DNA of 64,000 nt from positions 62,001-126,000 of the forward strand of contig JAEZWW010000026.1 in assembly GCA_023442945.1 (NCBI GenBank), read 5' to 3'. Of the stretch, positions 58,712 to 64,000 are shown one piece after another; position 1 is the stretch's first letter; every line of letters starts with the position of its first letter. The stretch is from Pseudomonadota bacterium. Lineage in GTDB: Bacteria > Pseudomonadota > Gammaproteobacteria > Burkholderiales > Burkholderiaceae_C. Under the pieces are notes generated by a model. It did no database searches. It worked only from the letters and a program-made list of their open reading frames with translations, and was not told the origin of the DNA. The translations under genes and the position numbers were made by a program.

Positions 58712-59866
58712 TCATGCCGAGGGTTTGGCTGCCAGCACCCCGCGGCGCATCTGGTCCAGCTCCATGGTCTCGAACAGCGCCTTGAAGTTGCCTTCGCCAA
58801 AGCCTTCGTTGCCCTTGCGCTGGATGAACTCGAAGAAGATCGGGCCCAGCTGGTTTTCGCTGAAGATCTGCAGCAGCAACTCGTTGTCGGCACCGTCGAC
58901 CAGGATGTTGCGCGCCTGCAGCTCGCCAATCGGCTCCTGCAGGTTGGGGATGCGCTTGGGCAGCAGCTCGTAGTACGTTTCGCTGGTGTTCAGCAGCTTC
59001 ACGCCAGCCATCTGCAGCGCGTCCACGGTCTCGTACAGGTTCTTGGTCGCCATGGCGATGTGCTGCACGCCTTCGCCGCGGTAGCTGTCCAGGTACTCCT
59101 GGATCTGGCCTTTCTGGTCGTTGCCCTCTTCGTTGATCGGTATGCGGATCTTGCCGCAGGGGCTGGTCATGGCCTTGCTCTTCACGCCCGTGGCTTGGCC
59201 TTCGATGTCGAAGTAGCGCACTTCGCGGAAGTTGAACAGGCGCTCGTAAAAGCCGGCCCATTCGTCCATGCGGCCCTTGTGCACGTTGTGCGTCAGGTGG
59301 TCGATCACCGTCATGCCGTAACCCTCGGGGCTGACGGCGGCGCTGCCGCTCACGCCCGGCAGCGGCTCGAAGTCCACGTCGTAGAAGCCGATGTTGCCGA
59401 TGTCGCCCTCTTTGGCGCCGTTCTTGCCGCGCCAGCGGTCGATCAGGTAAATGATCGAATCGCCAATGCCTTTGATGGCCGGGATGTTCAGCTCGCCCGG
59501 GCCGGCCGTTTCGGCGTAACCCCAGGCGCCCAGTTGAATCGCGCGTTCGTACGCGGCCTTGGCGTCCTGCACGCGGAAGGCGATGGCGCAGATGCTGGGG
59601 CCGTGCAGGCGCGCAAAGCGCTGGGCAAAGCTGTCGGGCTCGGCGTTGATGATGAAGTTGACCTCGCCCTGGCGGTACAGGATCACGTTCTTGTGGCGGT
59701 GCTTGGCCACGGCGGTGAAGCCCATGCGCTCAAACAGTTCGCCCATGGCCTTGGGGTCGGGTGCGGCGTATTCGATGAATTCAAAACCGTCGGTGCCCAT
59801 GGGGTTGTCCCAGGTCGTGCCGGCTTGGGCGGTGGCGGTGCTGGCGTTGGTGGCGGGGCTGCTCAT
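58712..59866 (-). CDS. hppD: 4-hydroxyphenylpyruvate dioxygenase
   Basis: A 384-aa Fe(II) dioxygenase converting 4-hydroxyphenylpyruvate to homogentisate. It has the two VOC domains; the iron ligands are His in VIDHLTHNV, His in GEGVQHIAMATKN and Glu in PIFFEFIQRKGNEG. Other HPPD blocks are FRVQDAKAAYERAIQLGAWG and FYERLFNFREVRYFDIEG. The final helix GNFKALFETMELDQMRRG closes the active site. ATG 59866 has GGAGACACCGCG upstream. It is divergent from an Lrp/AsnC regulator, which probably controls it. Together with fahA and aacS it covers tyrosine degradation; hmgA is not in the window. Confidence 0.95.
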   Translation of the reverse strand: MSSPATNASTATAQAGTTWDNPMGTDGFEFIEYAAPDPKAMGELFERMGFTAVAKHRHKNVILYRQGEVNFIINAEPDSFAQRFARLHGPSICAIAFRVQDAKAAYERAIQLGAWGYAETAGPGELNIPAIKGIGDSIIYLIDRWRGKNGAKEGDIGNIGFYDVDFEPLPGVSGSAAVSPEGYGMTVIDHLTHNVHKGRMDEWAGFYERLFNFREVRYFDIEGQATGVKSKAMTSPCGKIRIPINEEGNDQKGQIQEYLDSYRGEGVQHIAMATKNLYETVDALQMAGVKLLNTSETYYELLPKRIPNLQEPIGELQARNILVDGADNELLLQIFSENQLGPIFFEFIQRKGNEGFGEGNFKALFETMELDQMRRGVLAAKPSA

Positions 59867-60036
59867 CGCGGTGTCTCCTAGATTGATCGGCGTCAAGGCG
59901 TCACTGTAGGCCGAAGGTGTTGCTGCTTTCCAGCGTTCCGCCACGTCAGCCAGGGCGACAGCGCAGGCAGTCTGCGCGTTGACGCGAATGCATGCAGGAA
60001 GTCGGCGTGAACGATAGGGTGGCTGGGGAAACGCGC

Positions 60037-60064
60037 TTGTCATGGGTGCTGTACGCCGTAAAAT
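60037..60064 (+). promoter_or_regulatory. Sigma-70-like promoter of the Lrp/AsnC gene
   Basis: TTGTCA (60037-60042) and TAAAAT (60059-60064) are spaced by 16 bp. The start of transcription would fall close to the ATG at 60071, so the mRNA could be leaderless or have a very short leader. The rest of the 204-bp divergent gap to hppD presumably contains the regulator-binding sites. Confidence 0.55.
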
Positions 60065-60070
60065 TGCGCC

Positions 60071-60559
60071 ATGGACTCCATCGACGCACTCGACCGGCTG
60101 GACCGCGCCATCCTGCGCCATTTGCAGGCGGACGGCCGCGCCACCTGCGAGGTCTTGGGCGAGCAGATTGGTCTGTCCGCCAGTGCTGTGCTGCGCCGCA
60201 TCAAAAAGCTCGAAGATGCGGGCGTGATCGACCGTTATGTCGCCTTGCTCAAGCCCGAGGCACTGGGCCTGGGCCTGGTCGCGTACGTCAACGTACGGCT
60301 GGAAAAGCGGGTCGACGGCAACAAGCGCAACCCGATGGACGAATTCCGCGCCAGCGTGCAGGGCTGGCCGGAGGTCGTGGAGTGCACCGCACTGACGGGT
60401 GAAATGGATTTTCTGTTGCGCCTGGTGCTTCAGGACATGAGTGCGTACTCACGTTTCATGATGGACACCTTGCTGCGCCACCCCGCGGTGCAGGATTGCA
60501 AAACCAGCTTCGTGATGGACCGGGTCAAGGCGACCACCGCTTTGCCGATATTTGGATAA
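60071..60559 (+). CDS. Lrp/AsnC-family transcriptional regulator
   Basis: A 162-aa regulator. The N-terminal HTH (residues 5-60) contains ALDRLDRAILRHLQADGRAT, LGEQIGLSASAVLRRIKKLE and GVIDRYVALLKPEALG. The C-terminal RAM/AsnC domain has VVECTALTGEMDFLLRLVL and DMSAYSRFMMDTLLRHPAVQ, which bind an amino acid. Being divergent from hppD, it likely responds to tyrosine, phenylalanine or a related amino acid. No ribosome-binding site is evident before its ATG, in line with the close promoter. Confidence 0.9.
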   Translation: MDSIDALDRLDRAILRHLQADGRATCEVLGEQIGLSASAVLRRIKKLEDAGVIDRYVALLKPEALGLGLVAYVNVRLEKRVDGNKRNPMDEFRASVQGWPEVVECTALTGEMDFLLRLVLQDMSAYSRFMMDTLLRHPAVQDCKTSFVMDRVKATTALPIFG

Positions 60560-60615
60560 AAATGGCCGCTGGCCCTAGATGAATCTGCGCAAGCAGCTAT
60601 ACATAGCATAGCATT
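60556..60615 (+). repeat. Dispersed repeat copy after the Lrp/AsnC gene
   Basis: The copy reads AAAATGGCCGCTGGCCCTAG, ATGAATCTGCGCAAGCAGC and TATACATAGCATAGC, close to the consensus. It overlaps the stop of the regulator gene (60557-60559). Confidence 0.85.
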
Positions 60616-60763
60616 TGCGTCTTCTCACCTTTGCCCCTGAAACCTGTGCGGGGATGCTTGTCGGACTTGGCGCTGTGGCAAAAGTCCGCCATCATGGTGC
60701 GGTGCAGCAATAAGTAGCACTTTGGAGTCGCAACTCTATAAGTTCGCCCTAATATCTGACGCC

Positions 60764-61465
60764 ATGGAACCTCGTATCGACCCACGTCCGTCGGACAGCC
60801 CGGCGGCCCCCAGCCCCACGGCTTCGGCTGCGAAGTCGTCGGCCATCGTGCCGATCCGCGAGATCGGCGCGCGTTACCGCGAACAGGTCGCCCAGCATTT
60901 GCTGAGCCTGGGCGAGCGCGACCGCTACCTGCGCTTTGGCTACGCCGCCAACGACGGGCAGATCCGCAACTACGTGGACAAGCTCGACTTCGGGCGCGAC
61001 CAGGTGTTCGGCATCTTCAACCGCCGCCTGGAGCTGATCGCCATGGCGCACCTGGCCTACCCGCAGGACTTCGCCACCGCCGGCTTCGCCGAATTCGGCG
61101 TGTCCGTGGCGCCGCACGCCCGTGGGCGCGGCTACGGCGCGCGCCTGTTCGACCGCGCCGCCATCCACGCCGTGAACGACGGCGTGAAGACGCTGTACAT
61201 CCACGCGTTGAGCGAAAACACGGCCATGCTCAAGATCGCCCGCCGCGCTGGCGCGGTGGTCGAACGCTCGGGCAGCGAAAGCGAAGCCCACCTGAAGCTG
61301 CCCGAAGCGACCTTCGCCTCGCGCGTCAGCGAGTTGCTCGCCGGGCAGGTCGCCCAGGTCGATTACTGGCTGAAATCCGAAGGCCGCCACCTGCGCGAGC
61401 TGGTCGCCACCGCCCAGGAAGTGCGCGAAGCCGTGCGCGACAACAACCACCGCACCGGCACCTGA
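60764..61465 (+). CDS. GNAT-family N-acetyltransferase
   Basis: A 233-aa protein. A Pro/Ser/Ala-rich N-terminal segment (about 25 residues) precedes a GNAT domain with the acetyl-CoA motif VSVAPHARGRGYGARLFDRA near residues 111-130 and YIHALSENTAMLKIARRAGA. The C-terminal tail is helical (SRVSELLAGQVAQVDYWLKS). The substrate is not predictable. ATG 60764 is the usual start; an upstream frame from 60722 is non-conserved. It stands alone, about 150 bp after the repeat and before corC. Confidence 0.82.
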   Translation: MEPRIDPRPSDSPAAPSPTASAAKSSAIVPIREIGARYREQVAQHLLSLGERDRYLRFGYAANDGQIRNYVDKLDFGRDQVFGIFNRRLELIAMAHLAYPQDFATAGFAEFGVSVAPHARGRGYGARLFDRAAIHAVNDGVKTLYIHALSENTAMLKIARRAGAVVERSGSESEAHLKLPEATFASRVSELLAGQVAQVDYWLKSEGRHLRELVATAQEVREAVRDNNHRTGT

Positions 61466-61579
61466 GGCGCAGCCGGGCAGGGCGGGCCCGGCGCCCGCCC
61501 CGCGCGTCGACACACGGGGCAGCGGCCAGTTCCGCTATCCTTGGCGTCTTGCCAACTACCGCAGTCCTGCACACCGACC

Positions 61580-62473
61580 GTGGCTGACCCCCACCCTGCG
61601 CGCTCGTCCGAGCGCGCCACCGAGCGCGAAGACAAGCGCAGCCTGTTTCAAAAACTGGTCGAATTCATCAAGCCGGGCCCCGACTCGACCGATGAGCTGA
61701 TCGAAACCCTGGCCGAGGCCGAGGACAAGGAGCTCATCGACGCGGAAAGCCGCGTGATGCTGGAAGGTGTGCTCCGCCTGGCCGACATGAGCGCCGGCGA
61801 CGCGATGGTCGCCGCCCCGCGCATGGACCTGCTGGACATCGACGCGCCGTACGACGCGCTGCTGCACCACGTGATCAACACGGCGCATTCGCGCTTTCCG
61901 GTGTACCAGGGCGAGCGCGAGAACATCATCGGCATCCTGCTGGCCAAGGACTTGCTCAAACTGCAGCGCGCACCCGAGCTGAACGTGCGCACCCTGGTGC
62001 GCCCGGCCTACTTCGTTCCGGAAAGCAAGGGGCTGAACGACCTGCTGCGCGCTTTCCGCGTCAATCGCAACCACCTGGCCATCGTGGTCGACGAGTTCGG
62101 CCGCACGGCGGGGTTGATCACCATCGAAGACGTGCTGGAGCAGATCGTTGGCGAGATCGAGGACGAATTCGACATCGACGGCGACGACGGCGACATCTTC
62201 GCGCTGGCCGACAACACCTGGCGCGTGGCCGGCGACACGCCGCTGGAGCGGGTGGAAGAGCAGTTCGGGGTCGAGTTGGACCCGGAGCCGGACGGTGACC
62301 TGGATGTGGACTTCGACACCATCGGCGGCCTGATCGCGCACCGCATGGGCCATGTGCCCAAGCGCGGCGAACGCCACAACGTCGGCGGCCTGGAATTCCT
62401 GACCCTGCACACCAAGGGTGGGGCGGTGCGCTGGTTCAAGGTGTCGCGCCTGCCGCTGCACCCGCACGGCTGA
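61580..62473 (+). CDS. corC: CorC/HlyC-type CBS-domain protein
   Basis: A 297-aa cytosolic protein with a short acidic N-terminus, two CBS domains (VAAPRMDLLDIDAPYDALLH, FPVYQGERENIIGILLAKDL, then FRVNRNHLAIVVDEFGRTAG, LITIEDVLEQIVGEIEDEFD) and a C-terminal CorC_HlyC domain (WRVAGDTPLERVEEQFGVEL, GGLIAHRMGHVPKRGERHNV). The family takes part in Mg/Co export. The start is GTG 61580, chosen because lnt follows 22 bp after the stop in the usual corC-lnt order. Confidence 0.93.
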   Translation: MADPHPARSSERATEREDKRSLFQKLVEFIKPGPDSTDELIETLAEAEDKELIDAESRVMLEGVLRLADMSAGDAMVAAPRMDLLDIDAPYDALLHHVINTAHSRFPVYQGERENIIGILLAKDLLKLQRAPELNVRTLVRPAYFVPESKGLNDLLRAFRVNRNHLAIVVDEFGRTAGLITIEDVLEQIVGEIEDEFDIDGDDGDIFALADNTWRVAGDTPLERVEEQFGVELDPEPDGDLDVDFDTIGGLIAHRMGHVPKRGERHNVGGLEFLTLHTKGGAVRWFKVSRLPLHPHG

Positions 62474-62495
62474 TCCCGGAAAGAAAGCCCCCGCC

Positions 62496-64000
62496 ATGCG
62501 ACGCACCCGTGGGATGGCCATGGCGCTGGCTGCGCTGGTCGCGGGTTGGGCGCAGGCGCTGTCGATCAGCGACCCCTTCACCGGCCAGACGCACGGCTGG
62601 TTGCAGATGTTGAGCCTGGCGGCGCTGGTCGGCCTGCTGATGGCCGTCGTCAACGCGCGCGCCAGCGAGCACGGCCAGCCCGGCGCGCGGCGGCGCCCGC
62701 GTACCGTCCTGTGCGGCGCGGGGATCGGCTGGCTGTTTGGCCTGGGCTGGCTGGCCGGCACCTTCTGGTGGCTCTTCATCTCCATGCACACCTACGGCGG
62801 GCTGAACGCCGCACTGGCGGTGCTGGCGGTGTTGGCCCTGGCAGGCTTTCTGGCGCTGTACTACGCAGCGGCGTCGGCGGCTTTCGTCGCGCTGGTGTCG
62901 GCGCGCGCGCTGGCGCAGCGGCCGGTGGCGGTGGCGCTGCTGTTCGCCGTGCTGTGGACCCTGGCCGAGCTGGCGCGCGGCACCTGGCTGACCGGCTTTC
63001 CCTGGGGCGCGGGCGGCTACGCCCATGTCGACGGCCTGCTGGCCTTCCTGCCGCGCTACGTGGGCGTCTACGGCCTGGGCGGGATCGCCGTTGCCTTGGC
63101 CGCGCTGTTGGCGCTGGCGCCCCAGCTGCGCTGGCGCAGCGTCCGCACCTGGATCGGCGCCGCAGCGGTGCTGCTGGTGGCGGGTGGCCTGTGGGCCGTG
63201 CGTGCCAACGCCCTCAACACCGGGTCGCCCGGCGTGGCGCAAGTTGAGATGGCCATGGACGTGGCACTGATGCAGGGCAACATCCCGCAGGACGAAAAAT
63301 TCGTGCCTGGCCGCGGCATCGCCGATTCGCTGCGCTGGTACGGCGAACAGTTGGAGGCCAATACCGCCAGCCTGATCGTTGGGCCGGAAACCGCCGTCCC
63401 GCTGCTGCCGCGCCAGTTGCCCGAAGGCTTTTGGGACGCTCTGGTCGCGCGCTTTCAGAAGCCGGGGCAGGCGGCCCTGGTGGGCATTCCGCTGGGCGAT
63501 ATGGAAACCGGGTACACCAATTCGGTGGTCGGCCTGGCGCCGGGGCAGGCTGCGGTCTACCGCTACGACAAGCACCACCTGGTCCCGTTTGGCGAATTCA
63601 TCCCGCCGCTGTTTCGCTGGTTCACCGAGATGATGAACATCCCGCTGGGCGACTTTGCTCGCGGCGGCGTGGGCCAGCCCTCCTTTGTCTGGCAGAACCA
63701 GCGGCTGGCGCCCAACGTCTGTTACGAGGATTTGTTTGGCGAGGAGCTGGCCGCCCGCTTTGCCAACCCGGCGCTGGCGCCCACGGCTTTCGTCAACGTC
63801 AGCAACATCGCCTGGTTTGGTGATTCGGTGGCGATCGACCAGCACCTGGCCATCAGCCGCATGCGCGCGCTGGAGTTCGAGCGCCCCATGCTGCGCGCCA
63901 CCAACACCGGCGCCACGGCCATCATCGACCACCGTGGCATCGTCACGCACCGGCTGCCGCGGCTCACCCGCGGGGTGCTGCACGGCCACTTCGAGGGCCG
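62496..64000 (+). CDS. lnt: Apolipoprotein N-acyltransferase, 3' end cut by window edge
   Basis: The first 501 codons of this inner-membrane enzyme, which adds the third acyl chain to lipoproteins. The N-terminal half has about 7 hydrophobic segments, including WTLAELARGTWLTGFPWGAG. The nitrilase-type catalytic triad is visible: Glu in LIVGPETAVPLLP, Lys in YDKHHLVPFGEFIPP and Cys in APNVCYEDLFGEE. ATG 62496 gives MRRTRGMAMALAALVAG, and a GGAAAGAAAG-like sequence precedes it. Downstream of corC, as in many proteobacteria. Confidence 0.95.
   Translation, partial: MRRTRGMAMALAALVAGWAQALSISDPFTGQTHGWLQMLSLAALVGLLMAVVNARASEHGQPGARRRPRTVLCGAGIGWLFGLGWLAGTFWWLFISMHTYGGLNAALAVLAVLALAGFLALYYAAASAAFVALVSARALAQRPVAVALLFAVLWTLAELARGTWLTGFPWGAGGYAHVDGLLAFLPRYVGVYGLGGIAVALAALLALAPQLRWRSVRTWIGAAAVLLVAGGLWAVRANALNTGSPGVAQVEMAMDVALMQGNIPQDEKFVPGRGIADSLRWYGEQLEANTASLIVGPETAVPLLPRQLPEGFWDALVARFQKPGQAALVGIPLGDMETGYTNSVVGLAPGQAAVYRYDKHHLVPFGEFIPPLFRWFTEMMNIPLGDFARGGVGQPSFVWQNQRLAPNVCYEDLFGEELAARFANPALAPTAFVNVSNIAWFGDSVAIDQHLAISRMRALEFERPMLRATNTGATAIIDHRGIVTHRLPRLTRGVLHGHFEG

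Noticed and set aside
58485..58973. Plus-strand frames between the NTF2-like gene and hppD
   Set aside because: Cys/Arg/Pro-rich, no family, and they run into the hppD coding region. I leave the 58473-58711 gap empty.
60722..60763. Longer N-terminus for the GNAT enzyme
   Set aside because: The 14 extra residues start from a non-ATG codon in AT-richer promoter-like sequence; ATG 60764 is preferred.

Overview
The window is high-GC DNA from a betaproteobacterium, most likely Comamonadaceae (order Burkholderiales). The evidence is three Bug-type solute receptors, a general betaproteobacterial porin, an FMN riboswitch in front of a type II lumazine synthase, DUF2339/DUF3999 proteins, and a dispersed repeat of about 50-70 bp whose core reads like CTGCGCAAGCAGCTA. 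I cannot name the genus. No rRNA, tRNA, CRISPR array, transposase or phage gene was seen.

1-19.3 kb. After a truncated glycine-zipper protein come acetoacetyl-CoA synthetase (minus strand) and, divergently, a TetR regulator followed by a TRAP transporter (dctP-dctQ-dctM), an SMP-30-type lactonase, a cyclase-family metal hydrolase and fumarylacetoacetase. Fumarylacetoacetase releases acetoacetate, which the synthetase can activate, so the region looks like uptake and lower catabolism of an aromatic or lactone-type acid. Housekeeping and envelope genes follow: rsmE, DUF2339, DUF3999, an MFS carrier, an alpha/beta hydrolase with Cys in place of the nucleophilic Ser, and an M20 peptidase.

19.3-37.6 kb. 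Eighteen closely packed minus-strand genes form what looks like one very long catabolic transcription unit. They include three Bug receptors, two SDRs, a cupin, two alpha/beta hydrolases, an IclR regulator, a TPP-dependent enzyme, an aspartate-dehydrogenase-like enzyme, an aldehyde dehydrogenase, an extradiol-type VOC dioxygenase, a small HTH protein, a Rieske oxygenase with its VanB-type reductase, a porin, an MFS carrier and RidA. The substrate cannot be read from sequence. The enzyme set suggests O-demethylation or hydroxylation, ring cleavage, semialdehyde oxidation and handling of an imine or amine. No copy of the dispersed repeat lies in this block, which fits acquisition as an island.

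37.8-47.3 kb. A YfcG-like GST, DUF72, FMN riboswitch plus ribH2, an alpha/beta hydrolase, an acyl-CoA synthetase with a Liv-type binding protein, a DUF1439 lipoprotein, two charged low-complexity secreted proteins and hydroxypyruvate isomerase.

47.4-54.1 kb. A surface-glycan block: UDP-glucose dehydrogenase, UDP-glucuronate 4-epimerase-like protein, an ArnT-type GT39 and, divergently, a polyprenyl-phosphate GT2 and a flippase-like membrane protein. Together they could make and transfer a uronic acid, plausibly galacturonate, onto lipopolysaccharide.

54.2-64 kb. Small genes (TPR, an AT-rich orphan, YnfA, PH domain, YidD-like, HIT, NTF2-like), 4-hydroxyphenylpyruvate dioxygenase with a divergent Lrp/AsnC regulator, a GNAT enzyme, CorC and the start of apolipoprotein N-acyltransferase (lnt), cut by the window end.

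The most unusual feature is the dispersed repeat. At least twelve copies are recognisable, and several are not intergenic: they are translated in frame inside acetoacetyl-CoA synthetase and hydroxypyruvate isomerase, form the C-terminus of the GT2, and supply a stop codon or leader for others.
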